NCBI RefSeq assembly: GCF_003318255.1 | Contig: NZ_QOCF01000040.1 | Location: 1-64,000 of the forward strand | Origin: Ruegeria sp. A3M17 | GTDB taxonomy: Bacteria > Pseudomonadota > Alphaproteobacteria > Rhodobacterales > Rhodobacteraceae | Direction: 5' to 3' | DNA: 64,000 nt | Shown here: one piece after another, positions 34,600 through 43,137 of the stretch | How the letters are laid out: each line of letters starts with the position of its first letter | How positions within the stretch are numbered: the stretch's first letter is position 1 | Translations under genes and position numbers: made by a program | Notes under the pieces: model-generated | Databases searched by the model: none | What the model was told of the DNA's origin: nothing | What the model saw: only the letters and a program-made list of their open reading frames with translations

Positions 34600-35001
34600 T
34601 CAGGTGTTTCCCGGAACACTTTTGTCGTAGCTAATCACTTCGAATTCGATGTCATTGTCGTCATTGAAATAGAACCGCCGACCCGGTTCATAATCAGCAT
34701 GGGATTTAGGCGTGAAGCCGGCGTCGATCACCTTTTTCTCAGTCGTGTCGATGTCTTCGACCAAAACACCCACATGGTTCAGCCCGCCGACGATGTCATA
34801 GCTGCTTTCCCCTGATAGTTGTGGGTCGCTGGGCGCATAAAGTGCCAGATAGGTGTGTTTGGTGCCCACATGAACTGTGTAACCACCTGCAATTGCCGGG
34901 CCTTCCCAGCGTGTTTTCCAACCAAATACCTTGTGCATCCACGCAGCCGAGGCTTGCGGGTCGCGAACGGTGAAATTGGTGTGTTCAAGTGTCGCCATCA
35001 T
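34600..35001 (-). CDS. VOC-family (glyoxalase-like) protein under a SoxR-type promoter
   Basis: This 133-residue single-module-pair protein has the VOC fold with LEHTNFTVRDPQASAAWMHKVFGW (about 5-28, in part), YTVHVGTKHTYLALYAP, GLNHVGVLVEDIDTTEKKV and FNDDNDIEFEVISYD. Candidate metal ligands H8, H78 and a Glu in IEFEV are in the usual places for lactoylglutathione-lyase-like proteins. The substrate is unknown; related proteins detoxify dicarbonyls or antibiotics. ATG 35001 or the next ATG at 34998 may start it, with AAGGAG five to eight bases upstream. It is divergent from soxR, and the promoter layout between them indicates redox induction. Confidence 0.85.
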   Translation of the reverse strand: MMATLEHTNFTVRDPQASAAWMHKVFGWKTRWEGPAIAGGYTVHVGTKHTYLALYAPSDPQLSGESSYDIVGGLNHVGVLVEDIDTTEKKVIDAGFTPKSHADYEPGRRFYFNDDNDIEFEVISYDKSVPGNT

Positions 35002-35037
35002 GGGATCTCCTTCGTGTTTTGAGGCTTGTCCCGACTC

Positions 35038-35068
35038 ACTATAATTCCTAAACCTAACTTTAGATCAA
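35038..35068 (-). promoter_or_regulatory. SoxR-type promoter of the VOC gene (19-bp spacer, dyad inside)
   Basis: On the minus strand, -35 TTGATC (35068-35063) and -10 TATAGT (35043-35038) are separated by exactly 19 bases, the overlong spacing typical of MerR-family targets. Within the spacer lies the dyad CTAAA-N6-TTTAG (35048-35063). An 18-base window at 35047-35064 matches the E. coli soxS operator in 13 positions by my count. The next gene on that strand is the VOC gene; soxR reads the other way. Confidence 0.75.
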
Positions 35069-35089
35069 GGTATTTTTCAGGAGGATGTG

Positions 35090-35545
35090 ATGGCGGCTTC
35101 GGAAGGGTTGGCAATTGGCGCATTGGCCCGGCGCACAGGCTTGGCCGTTTCGGCGATCCGGTATTATGAGGCGCAAGGTCTGATATCGCCCTGGCGCAAT
35201 GCGGGCGGGCAGCGGCGATATCAGCGCGCAGATATCAGACGCCTGAGTTTTGTGATGATCGCACAGCAGTTCGGCCTGACATTGCCCGAGATCCGCGAGG
35301 TCCTGTCTGGCTTGCCCGGAAACCGCACGCCAACACCGCAGGATTGGCAGGACATCAGCAAGGGGCTGAAGGCCCATCTGGACCAGCGAATCGATACCCT
35401 GACGCGTTTGCGCGACAATTTGGATGGCTGCATCGGCTGCGGATGTCTAAGCCTGCCGAAATGTGCCCTCTACAATCCGGATGACCGCGCAAAATCCAAT
35501 GGTAGCGGTCCCAGGTACCTGATGGGGGACTCACCCGAGGCATAA
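35090..35545 (+). CDS. soxR: redox-sensing transcriptional activator SoxR
   Basis: This 151-residue MerR-family regulator has an N-terminal winged helix (AIGALARRTGLAVSAIRYYE, about 8-27, and NAGGQRRYQRADIRRL), a dimerisation helix, and the 2Fe-2S cysteine cluster GCIGCGCLSLPKC with spacing C-x2-C-x-C-x5-C at C114, C117, C119 and C125, identical in spacing to E. coli SoxR. ATG 35090 is chosen with CAGGAGG upstream; a GTG one codon earlier is too close. Oxidation of the cluster by redox-cycling compounds should activate the divergent VOC promoter. No soxS is present, as expected outside enterobacteria. Confidence 0.93.
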   Translation: MAASEGLAIGALARRTGLAVSAIRYYEAQGLISPWRNAGGQRRYQRADIRRLSFVMIAQQFGLTLPEIREVLSGLPGNRTPTPQDWQDISKGLKAHLDQRIDTLTRLRDNLDGCIGCGCLSLPKCALYNPDDRAKSNGSGPRYLMGDSPEA

Positions 35546-35680
35546 CTGCCGCATTGCAGCAAAGTTACGCCGTGTTTTGATTGACCAAGGTGTTTGCGAC
35601 CATGTAATCAGCCGTGAAACAAAATTGCGCAGAGCATGCAGTGAAAGCGCCAATTCGGAAAGTTAGCTAGGGAGCCCGCG

Positions 35681-37327
35681 ATGGCCGAGATTGAACGCGA
35701 AGCGATGGAATACGATGTGGTGATCGTGGGTGCAGGCCCCGCGGGCCTGTCGGCGGCCATCCGTCTGAAACAGCTGGATGCCGATCTGAACGTTGTTGTT
35801 CTGGAAAAGGGCTCGGAAGTGGGCGCGCATATCCTGTCGGGCGCGGTGCTGGACCCGTGCGGGCTGGACGCGCTGATCCCTGACTGGAAGGAAAAAGGCG
35901 CGCCGCTGAATACGCCGGTGATCGAAGATAATTTCTATATGCTGGGTGAGGCGGGAAAAATCCGCATCCCGAACTTCCCGATGCCGCCGCTAATGCACAA
36001 CCACGGCAACTACATCGTCTCGATGGGCAATGTCTGCCGCTGGATGGCGGAACAGGCCGAAGAGCTGGGCGTGGAAATCTTCCCCGGCATGGCCTGTTCA
36101 GAACTGGTTTATGGCGATAATGGCGAAGTCAAAGGCGTCGTGGCCGGTGTCTTTGGTCTTGAGGCTGACGGCTCATACGGACCCAACACCGAGCCGGGCA
36201 TGGAGCTGCACGGCAAATATGTCTTCCTGTCCGAAGGTGTCCGCGGATCGCTGTCCAAGGAAGTGATCGCCAAATACGACCTGCAGGCCGGCAAAGAGGT
36301 GCAGAAATACGGCGTCGGCATGAAAGAGATCTGGGAGGTCGACCCCGCCAAGCACAAAGAAGGCACCGTCACCCACACCATGGGTTGGCCGCTGGGCAGC
36401 AACGCGGGCGGCGGGTCGTTCATCTATCACCTGGAAAACAACCAAGTCTATGTCGGGTTCGTGGTGCACTTGAACTACAAAAACCCGCATCTGTACCCGT
36501 ATATGGAGTTCCAGCGCTTTAAGCATCACCCGGTGGTCGCTGAGCTGCTGAAAGGCGGCAAGCGCGTGGCTTATGGTGCCCGTGCGATTACCGAGGGCGG
36601 CTATCAGTCGATGCCCAAGCTGGTCGCGCCCGGCGTGGCGCTGCTGGGTTGTTCCGCGGGCATGGTCAACGTGCCGCGCATCAAGGGCAACCACAACGCG
36701 ATGTTGTCGGGCAAAGCGGCGGCTGAAGCGGCGTTTGACGCCATCAAGGCCGAGCGTTCGGGTGATGAGCTGACCGCCTATGAAGCCGACGTGCGCGACG
36801 GTCCAATCGGCGCAGACCTGAAGAAAGTGCGCAACGTCAAACCGCTGTGGTCGAAATACGGCCTGACCGCCAGCCTGATGCTGGGCGGTATGGACATGTG
36901 GACCAACACGCTGGGCTTTTCGCTGCTGGGCACGCTGGGTCACGGCAAGAACGATGCTGAATCGACCGAAGAGGCCAGCAAGCACAAGCCCATTGATTAT
37001 CCAAAGCCTGATGGCAAGCTGTCCTTTGATCGTCTGACCAACGTGTCCTTTGCGATGTCCAACCATGAGGAAAGCCAGCCTTGCCACCTGAAGCTGGCCG
37101 ATCCGGAAATCCCGGTCAAAGTAAACATGCCCAAGTACGATGAACCGGCGCAGCGCTATTGCCCGGCAGGTGTGTACGAGATGGTCGAGGATGAAGATGG
37201 TGCGCGATTCGTCATCAACTTCCAAAACTGCGTCCATTGCAAAACCTGCGACATCAAGGACCCCAGCCAGAACATCACCTGGACCACGCCGCAGGGCGGG
37301 GATGGACCGAACTATCCCAACATGTAA
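35681..37327 (+). CDS. electron transfer flavoprotein-ubiquinone oxidoreductase
   Basis: This 548-residue membrane-associated enzyme passes electrons from ETF to ubiquinone during fatty- and amino-acid oxidation. It has the FAD motif DVVIVGAGPAGLSAAIRL (about 11-28), a second FAD contact GARAITEGGYQSMPKLVAPG (about 303-322) with LLGCSAGMVNVPRIKG, and a C-terminal 4Fe-4S domain whose cysteines appear in RYCPAGVYE and NCVHCKTCDIKDPSQNITW. Length matches the family. GGGAG precedes the ATG. It would serve the acyl-CoA dehydrogenase at 20996. Confidence 0.95.
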   Translation: MAEIEREAMEYDVVIVGAGPAGLSAAIRLKQLDADLNVVVLEKGSEVGAHILSGAVLDPCGLDALIPDWKEKGAPLNTPVIEDNFYMLGEAGKIRIPNFPMPPLMHNHGNYIVSMGNVCRWMAEQAEELGVEIFPGMACSELVYGDNGEVKGVVAGVFGLEADGSYGPNTEPGMELHGKYVFLSEGVRGSLSKEVIAKYDLQAGKEVQKYGVGMKEIWEVDPAKHKEGTVTHTMGWPLGSNAGGGSFIYHLENNQVYVGFVVHLNYKNPHLYPYMEFQRFKHHPVVAELLKGGKRVAYGARAITEGGYQSMPKLVAPGVALLGCSAGMVNVPRIKGNHNAMLSGKAAAEAAFDAIKAERSGDELTAYEADVRDGPIGADLKKVRNVKPLWSKYGLTASLMLGGMDMWTNTLGFSLLGTLGHGKNDAESTEEASKHKPIDYPKPDGKLSFDRLTNVSFAMSNHEESQPCHLKLADPEIPVKVNMPKYDEPAQRYCPAGVYEMVEDEDGARFVINFQNCVHCKTCDIKDPSQNITWTTPQGGDGPNYPNM

Positions 37328-37337
37328 GCGAAAACAT

Positions 37338-37379
37338 GGGCAATGGCGGTGTCGTGAAGGCTCTGCCATTGCCTCTTTC
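37338..37379 (+). terminator. probable terminator after the EtfQO gene
   Basis: A perfect GGCAATGGC / GCCATTGCC stem (37339-37347 and 37365-37373) with a 17-base loop is followed by TCTTTCC, 11 bases after the stop. The loop is long and the U run short. Confidence 0.55.
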
Positions 37380-37431
37380 CGGTCAAAGCCCTAGCTTGTT
37401 GTCCAGTCAACGATAGCAAGGCAGGATTTTG

Positions 37432-39144
37432 GTGGCTTCCCTCGTTCGTCGCGCGGCACTTGCCGCGATGTTAACCTCGTCATTTGCATTCCCGGCGCTG
37501 TCGGATTCTGGCTCTGGGTCGTATCTGGCCGGACGTCAGGCGATTTATCAAAGCGACTATATTTCTGCCGAGAAATATTATGCGCAGGCTCTGCGCGCCG
37601 ACCCCGAAAATGGCAAACTTCTGGAAAACGTCGTCGTAGCGCGTCTTGCATTGGGTGAGATTGAGCGCGCGCTGCCGATTGCGCAGTCAATTGAGGCGCT
37701 CGAACTGCCAAGTCAGGCGGCAAAGATGGTCATCATGGCCAACCTGATCGACGACGGAAAGCTGGATGAGCTGCTCGCACGTGATCCTGAAACCCAAGGC
37801 GTTGGCCCATTAGTGGATGGTTTGGTTCTGGGTTGGGTCTATGTGGCGCAAGGTGCCATGACCAAAGCGATGGAAAAGTTCGACGAAGTCGGCACCCAGG
37901 AGGGGCTTCTGGAATTCGCGCTTTACCACAAGGCGTTGGCGCTGGCGTCGATTGGTGACTTCGAAGGGGCCGAAGAGATTTTTGCGGCAAACAACGGAGC
38001 GGTGTCGCGGTTCTCGCGCCGTGCAGCCTTGGCCCGGACCGAAGTATTGTCGCAGCTGGACCGCAACGCAGACGCCCTGCAATATCTGGAAGACGTTTTT
38101 GCGGCGGGCAGCGACCCATCCATCGAAGGTTACGTGGCGCGTTTGAAGGCGGGTGAAACGTTGCCATTTACACACATACAGTCGGCGCAGGACGGTATGG
38201 CTGAAGTGTTCTTTTCTGTCGGTGCCGCGCTCAGCAGTGAGGCGTCACAAGACTATGTGCTTCTCTATGCCCGGATTGCCGCGTTCCTGCGTTCCGACCA
38301 CGTGGACGCAATCCTTCTCAGTGCCGAATTGCTGGATGCGCTGGAACAATATGACCTGGCCGTCGAAGCCTATCGCATGGTCCCGTCCACCAGCAGCGAT
38401 TACCATGCGGCCGAGTTGGGCCGGGCCGAGGTGCTGAGCCGTTCGGGAAAAACGGACGCAGCGGCCGAAGTTCTGCAGAACCTCGCGGCGCAAAGCCCCA
38501 GCCTGCCCAGTGTGCATGTGGCCCTGGCTGATCTGCAAAGGCGGCAAGAAAACTATGTCGATGCGGTTGGGACCTATGACACTGCTATCGAACTGACCGA
38601 GCAGGGTGTCAGCGGCAACTGGTTTCTATATTACGCCCGCGGTATCTCGCATGAGCGTCTCAAGCACTGGGAAGCGGCTGAGTCCGATTTCCGTCGTGCG
38701 CTGGAACTGAACCCCGATCAGCCACAGGTTCTGAACTATTTGGGCTACTCGCTGGTCGAACGGCAGGAAAAGCTGGACGAAGCTCTGAACATGATCGAAC
38801 GCGCTGTCGCGGCGCGCCCTGACAGCGGCTATATTGTCGACAGTCTTGGCTGGGTTCTGTTCCGACTGGGCCGCTATGACGAAGCTGTGGCGCATATGGA
38901 GCACGCGGTGGAGTTGATGCCGGTTGATCCAGTAGTAAATGACCACCTTGGCGATGTCTATTGGGCCGTGGGCCGCGCGCGCGAAGCTGAATTCCAGTGG
39001 AAGCGTGCTTTGTCCTTTGTTGACCCCGACGACACGGATGGCGAGGCCGACCCCGAGCGCATTCGTCGCAAGATTGAGGTGGGTCTGGACGCAGTCTTGG
39101 CCGAAGAAGGTGCCGATCCATTGAAAGTCGCCAATGGCAATTGA
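37432..39144 (+). CDS. secreted tetratricopeptide-repeat protein
   Basis: This about 570-residue protein starts with a signal peptide (RRAALAAMLTSSFAFPALS) and is then built of helical TPR units. Clear ones are SDYISAEKYYAQALRADPENGKL (about 42-64, in part), KHWEAAESDFRRALELNPDQPQVLNYLGYSLV (in part), GYIVDSLGWVLFRLGRYDEAV and VVNDHLGDVYWAVGRAREAE. It ends in a charged tail. Such periplasmic TPR proteins act as assembly scaffolds; no specific partner is evident. I favour GTG 37432 over the TTG at 37429. It overlaps ispE by 11 bases. Confidence 0.88.
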   Translation: MASLVRRAALAAMLTSSFAFPALSDSGSGSYLAGRQAIYQSDYISAEKYYAQALRADPENGKLLENVVVARLALGEIERALPIAQSIEALELPSQAAKMVIMANLIDDGKLDELLARDPETQGVGPLVDGLVLGWVYVAQGAMTKAMEKFDEVGTQEGLLEFALYHKALALASIGDFEGAEEIFAANNGAVSRFSRRAALARTEVLSQLDRNADALQYLEDVFAAGSDPSIEGYVARLKAGETLPFTHIQSAQDGMAEVFFSVGAALSSEASQDYVLLYARIAAFLRSDHVDAILLSAELLDALEQYDLAVEAYRMVPSTSSDYHAAELGRAEVLSRSGKTDAAAEVLQNLAAQSPSLPSVHVALADLQRRQENYVDAVGTYDTAIELTEQGVSGNWFLYYARGISHERLKHWEAAESDFRRALELNPDQPQVLNYLGYSLVERQEKLDEALNMIERAVAARPDSGYIVDSLGWVLFRLGRYDEAVAHMEHAVELMPVDPVVNDHLGDVYWAVGRAREAEFQWKRALSFVDPDDTDGEADPERIRRKIEVGLDAVLAEEGADPLKVANGN

Positions 39145-39955
39145 GGGTTTCGCGCCCGCCAAGATCAACCTGACCCTGCATGTGACCTGCCGACGCGATG
39201 ATGGGTATCATCTGCTGGACTCTCTTGTGGTGTTTGCGGATGTCGGTGACACGCTGGAATTCACGCCAGGGCCAGAGCTTTCGCTGTCAATCGCCGGTGA
39301 ACACGCCAAGGGCGTTCCGGCGGACGACAGAAATCTGGTCTGGAAAGCTGCTGTCGCCGCTGGATGGACCGGGCATATCAACCTGAACAAAGCGTTGCCC
39401 CACGGTGGCGGCATTGGCGGCGGATCGTCCGACGCCGCGGCGACGCTGCGTATGATTGCAGATCAGGGTATGGAGATCCCCAGCGAAACCGCCCTGACCC
39501 TTGGTGCGGATGTGCCGGTTTGCATGGTGGCCAAGGCCACCCGGATGCGGGGCATCGGCGAACGGTTGCAACCGGTGTCATTGCCGCAATTGCCAGCGCT
39601 TTTGGTCAATCCCGGTGTTGAAGTTCCAACGGGAGCTGTATTCTCTGCCCTGCAGAGCCGTGACAACCCGCCAATGCCTGATGATATTCCGGTCTTTGAA
39701 ACGCCTGAGGCATGCGCGGATTGGCTGCGGGAACAACGCAATGACTTGGAGCCACCGACAAAGAGTATCGCACCCGAGGTTGCCCGGGTGCTGGATGATC
39801 TGTCGGATACGAAAGATGTTCTGCTGGCTCGGATGTCAGGTTCGGGTTCGACGTGTTTTGCGCTCTACCCGACGATGAAAGCCGCCCATTTCGCGGCTTA
39901 CGAGATTGGCGCAGCGCACCCCGATTGGTGGTGCCGCGCAACGCAGCTCAATTGA
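39134..39955 (+). CDS. ispE: 4-diphosphocytidyl-2-C-methyl-D-erythritol kinase
   Basis: This 273-residue GHMP kinase phosphorylates CDP-methylerythritol in the non-mevalonate isoprenoid pathway. It has FAPAKINLTLHVTCRRDDGYHLLDS (about 6-30, in part), the ATP loop LPHGGGIGGGSSDAAATL (about 89-106) and the C-terminal MSGSGSTCFALYP (about 236-248). Its ATG lies inside the TPR gene. The convergent polyprenyl synthase, which uses products of this pathway, overlaps its 3' end by eight bases. Confidence 0.95.
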   Translation: MAIEGFAPAKINLTLHVTCRRDDGYHLLDSLVVFADVGDTLEFTPGPELSLSIAGEHAKGVPADDRNLVWKAAVAAGWTGHINLNKALPHGGGIGGGSSDAAATLRMIADQGMEIPSETALTLGADVPVCMVAKATRMRGIGERLQPVSLPQLPALLVNPGVEVPTGAVFSALQSRDNPPMPDDIPVFETPEACADWLREQRNDLEPPTKSIAPEVARVLDDLSDTKDVLLARMSGSGSTCFALYPTMKAAHFAAYEIGAAHPDWWCRATQLN

Positions 39956-40946
39956 GGCGCGAAACCACGTAGGCGGCCAGATCGCGCAGCAACGACCGGA
40001 TCTCGTGATCCGGCAGCGCATCCAGCGCGGTCTTGGCTTTGGTGGCCCACCCAAACGCATCCGACCGTGTGGCGTCCAGAGTGCCATATTTGTTCATCAG
40101 GCTCAGCGCATGGTCCAGATCGCCGTCTTCCTGACGGCCTCGACCAATTGTACGCTCCCAAAAGGCGTGCTCTTCCGGGGTGGCCTGTGCGATGGCCTTG
40201 ATGACAGGCAAGGTCAATTTGCGCTCGCGGAAGTCGTCGCCGATATTCTTTCCGGTCGCCTTGCTGTCCCCCTGATAATCCAGCAGGTCATCGGCAATTT
40301 GAAACGCAATTCCCAGCGCATCGCCGTATTCGTATAGCGCCTTAACCTGATCCTCAGCCGCGCCAGCAATCACGCCGCCCACCTCGGTTGCGGCGGAAAA
40401 CAGTGCGGCGGTCTTGCCGCGCACGACCTGCAGGTAAATGGCCTCGGTAGTGCCCAGATCGGTGGCTGCGGTCATCTGCAACACTTCGCCCTCGGCGATG
40501 GTGGCAGAGGCATTGGCCAGAATGTCGAGCACACGCAGCGACCCGGTCTCAACCATCAGTTGGAAACTGCGGGAAAACAGGTAGTCGCCGACAAGAACGC
40601 TGGATTTATTGTCCCACAACAAGTTCGCCGTGGGGCGGCCACGCCGCTGGGCGCTTTCATCAACGACATCGTCGTGCAACAGGGTCGCGGTATGAATAAA
40701 TTCGACTGTCGCAGCCAGACGCACGTGATGATCACCCGGATAGTCAAACATCCGGGCCGCCGCCAGCGTCAGCATTGGGCGCAGACGCTTGCCGCCTGCT
40801 TCAACCAGATGCGCAGTCACTTCCGGGATGCGCGGTGCGTGTTCCGAGGCCATACGCGTGCGGATCAACTGGTTTACGGCATCCATTTCGCCGTCCAGAA
40901 TCTCGGCCAGTCGCTCATGCGGTTTCGAGATCGTGTCGATGTTCAT
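39948..40946 (-). CDS. polyprenyl diphosphate synthase (octa/decaprenyl type)
   Basis: This 332-residue trans-prenyltransferase makes the long isoprenoid chain, most likely the ubiquinone side chain. Both Asp-rich motifs are present: LLHDDVVDESAQRRGRPT (about 89-106) and FQIADDLLDYQGD (about 214-226), with GGKRLRPMLTLAAARMF before the first. The size and the lack of a bulky residue near the first Asp motif agree with a long-chain product, exact length not determinable. ATG 40946 has AGGAG upstream; the GTG at 40949 is too close to it. ispE, for its precursor supply, converges on it. Confidence 0.92.
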   Translation of the reverse strand: MNIDTISKPHERLAEILDGEMDAVNQLIRTRMASEHAPRIPEVTAHLVEAGGKRLRPMLTLAAARMFDYPGDHHVRLAATVEFIHTATLLHDDVVDESAQRRGRPTANLLWDNKSSVLVGDYLFSRSFQLMVETGSLRVLDILANASATIAEGEVLQMTAATDLGTTEAIYLQVVRGKTAALFSAATEVGGVIAGAAEDQVKALYEYGDALGIAFQIADDLLDYQGDSKATGKNIGDDFRERKLTLPVIKAIAQATPEEHAFWERTIGRGRQEDGDLDHALSLMNKYGTLDATRSDAFGWATKAKTALDALPDHEIRSLLRDLAAYVVSRLN

Positions 40947-41002
40947 CACTCTCCTGATACAAGGCTCGACTTCCGCCTTGCCTTGCCCTTACATCCATCC
41001 CC

Positions 41003-41218
41003 ATGAAAGAACTTTTGCGCAGCACCGATCCGACGATTCTGGCCTTTGCTTCCGCCCTTCTTGAGGGCGAGGATATAGACTGCTTTCAGATGGACGTAAA
41101 TATGAGCATCCTCGAAGGAGGCATAGGAATCTTTCCGCGCCGCCTGATGGTGCGAGCCGATGACCTGACCCGCGCAGAACGGGTAATGCGTGACAACGAA
41201 ATCCCGCTGGGCAGATGA
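41003..41218 (+). CDS. DUF2007 domain protein (putative signal-transducing)
   Basis: This 71-residue protein has the DUF2007 ferredoxin-like pattern: MKELLRSTDPTILAFASALLEGEDIDCFQMD (in part) and GGIGIFPRRLMVRADDLTRAERVM, ending in LGR. Such domains are small and of unknown biochemical role. It overlaps the methyltransferase gene by four bases. No obvious Shine-Dalgarno precedes the ATG; the divergent polyprenyl synthase starts 57 bases upstream. Confidence 0.88.
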   Translation: MKELLRSTDPTILAFASALLEGEDIDCFQMDVNMSILEGGIGIFPRRLMVRADDLTRAERVMRDNEIPLGR

Positions 41219-41988
41219 GCCTGTTTTCCGATAGTGAATTGACCCAAAATGATTTTCTGGGCGGGCGCGTGCGATTGTTGCAGCCGCGCGCAGGATATCG
41301 CGCGGGGGTTGACCCGGTTCTGCTGGCAGCGGCGGTCCCGGCGACACGTGGTCACACCGTGTTGGAACTGGGCTGTGGCGCGGGTGCCGCGATCCTGTGC
41401 TTGCTGGCCCGCGTGCCGGGTCTGCAGGCCGTTGGGGTCGAGTTACAGGCAAGCTATGCAGAATTGGCACGCCGAAACGCCGCGGAAAATGACGCGCCGC
41501 TGGAAATTGTCGAGGCGGATCTTAGCGAATTGCCAGCCGCGCTCAAACAGCGGCAATTCGATCATGTGATCGCCAACCCGCCTTACTATCGTTTTGGCGC
41601 GCATAGCCCGGCCGATGACCCTGGGCGAAGTATCGCGTTGGGCGAGCAAACGCCTTTGGAGGCATGGATTGACTGCGCGGCCAAGCGCCTCGCGCCTCGC
41701 GGGTACTTGCATATGATCCAGAAAGCCAACCGTCTTCCCGACATATTGATGGCATGCGAAGGGCGGTTGGGATCGGTTGAAATCCTGCCACTGGCCGCCA
41801 GAGCAGGTCGCAAGGCAGAATTGGTAATTTTACGGGCCAGAAAGGGTGGCCGCGCCGATTTTCAGCTGCGTGCGCCAGTCGTTTTACACGACGGGGATCG
41901 GCACGAACGTGATGGGGAAAGCTATACGCCACAGGTCTCAGACGTCTTGCGCAAAGGGGCCTCGCTGCCGGGGTTTTCTGATCAATAG
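41215..41988 (+). CDS. TrmN6-like SAM-dependent methyltransferase
   Basis: This 257-residue Rossmann-fold methyltransferase has the TrmN6/YfiC pattern: ENDFLGGRVRLLQPRAGYRAGVDPVLLAAAV (in parts, about 11-41), the SAM motif VLELGCGAGAAILCLLARVP and the adenine N6 motif VIANPPYYRFG (about 119-129). YfiC methylates A37 of tRNA-Val; the exact tRNA or RNA substrate here is inference. Its start is coupled to DUF2007 (ATGA). It ends 121 bases before ydcH-like DUF465. Confidence 0.88.
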   Translation: MSLFSDSELTQNDFLGGRVRLLQPRAGYRAGVDPVLLAAAVPATRGHTVLELGCGAGAAILCLLARVPGLQAVGVELQASYAELARRNAAENDAPLEIVEADLSELPAALKQRQFDHVIANPPYYRFGAHSPADDPGRSIALGEQTPLEAWIDCAAKRLAPRGYLHMIQKANRLPDILMACEGRLGSVEILPLAARAGRKAELVILRARKGGRADFQLRAPVVLHDGDRHERDGESYTPQVSDVLRKGASLPGFSDQ

Positions 41989-42109
41989 GCATTAACCAGC
42001 CGAATTTGTCGGATTTATTACAGATTCTGTGCGTCTGCGGCGTGACAGGCTGGAAACGATGTGGTCAACTTCTTACGTGAACCTGAGACACCAACGAAGG
42101 AGTATCGCC

Positions 42110-42274
42110 ATGAGCGTGAGCGCACATCTGACCGAACTGAAGAAAAAGCACGAAACTCTCGGTCTTGAAGTTGAACAAGCCCAACGCGCGCCAGGCATCG
42201 ATGATCTCCATATCGCTCAACTCAAAAAACAAAAACTAAGGCTAAAAGAAGAGATCGAACGCCTTTCAGCCTAG
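42110..42274 (+). CDS. DUF465 (YdcH-like) small coiled protein
   Basis: This 54-residue, highly charged helical protein (SAHLTELKKKHETLGLEVEQ ... IAQLKKQKLRLKEEIERLSA) has the DUF465/YdcH pattern of an HLxxL-KKKH-x-L helix followed by D-x-x-I-x-x-LKK-x-KL-x-LK-x-E. ATG 42110 has AAGGAG seven bases upstream; the longer frame to 42029 is rejected. Role unknown. Its stop converges with yddG by a four-base overlap. Confidence 0.93.
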   Translation: MSVSAHLTELKKKHETLGLEVEQAQRAPGIDDLHIAQLKKQKLRLKEEIERLSA

Positions 42275-43137
42275 GACTTCATACTTGCCCGCGCGGCTAT
42301 GGCCGCGCCGCCAGTAATCAAAAGCGCCGCGATCGCCAGACCCCAGGACGGGGCGGCGATCGCGGCCACAACCAACGCCAGCGTAGACAACAAGGGTGCC
42401 GCGTATGACGCCGTCCCCAAAAGCTGTATGTCGCCCTGTTTAACCCCGATATCCCAGACATAGAACGCCAGCCCCACCGGCCCCAGGCCCAGTGCGATCA
42501 CTGACGCCCAGCTAAAGGCACTGTCAGGCCAGACTGTATCTTCGACAGCAAGGTGCAGCACTCCGGATGCTATGGCGGTCGCAATGCAGAAAACGGCGAC
42601 AGAGCTGGTTGGTGTATCGCCTAGCCGACGTGACAGGACCGAGTATCCGGACCATGTCAGCGCGCATAACAAGGCCAAGGCGTAGCCGGGCAGGTGGTCG
42701 GTCTGAAACCCAGTGCTGCCACCTCCGGCGATGATCACGGCGGCACCTGCAAACCCCAGACATGCGCCGAACAAATGTCCGATGCGCAGGTGTTCGCCCG
42801 GCAAAAGTCCAGAAAACAACACGATGAGCAATGGCCAGAGGTATGCGATCAGACCAGCCTCGGCCGCCGGGGCCATGCGCAGGGCCGAGAAATATAGCGC
42901 GTGATAGCCGAACAACCCGACTGTGCCGAACAGATAGGTAGTCCACGGCACGTCACGCAATTGCCGCAACCCACCGCTGCGCCAGGTCCAGATCAGGCCA
43001 AGTGTTCCACCAATCGAAAAGCAGATTGCATTCAGCAACAGTGGCGGCGTGGGGGATGACCCGACGGTGAACAAGGCCAGCAGCGACCACAGCAAGACGG
43101 CGGCAAACCCGATGGCTGTAGCGCGCGATTTGGTCAA
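42271..43137 (-). CDS. EamA/DMT transporter, YddG-like
   Basis: This 288-residue protein has ten TM helices in two EamA halves: AIGFAAVLLWSLLALFTVGS at the start, GYHALYFSALRMAPAAEAGLIAYLWPLLIVLFSGLLPGE (in parts) and the second-half GPVGLAFYVWDIGVKQGDIQLLGTASYAAPLLSTL (in parts). This matches YddG-type aromatic amino-acid exporters. A LysR regulator overlaps its start by four bases and is transcribed first, so both are on one message. Confidence 0.85.
   Translation of the reverse strand: MTKSRATAIGFAAVLLWSLLALFTVGSSPTPPLLLNAICFSIGGTLGLIWTWRSGGLRQLRDVPWTTYLFGTVGLFGYHALYFSALRMAPAAEAGLIAYLWPLLIVLFSGLLPGEHLRIGHLFGACLGFAGAAVIIAGGGSTGFQTDHLPGYALALLCALTWSGYSVLSRRLGDTPTSSVAVFCIATAIASGVLHLAVEDTVWPDSAFSWASVIALGLGPVGLAFYVWDIGVKQGDIQLLGTASYAAPLLSTLALVVAAIAAPSWGLAIAALLITGGAAIAARASMKS

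Noticed and set aside
36173..37369. 398-residue open frame on the minus strand
   Set aside because: It is antisense to the EtfQO gene, which has intact FAD and 4Fe-4S motifs.
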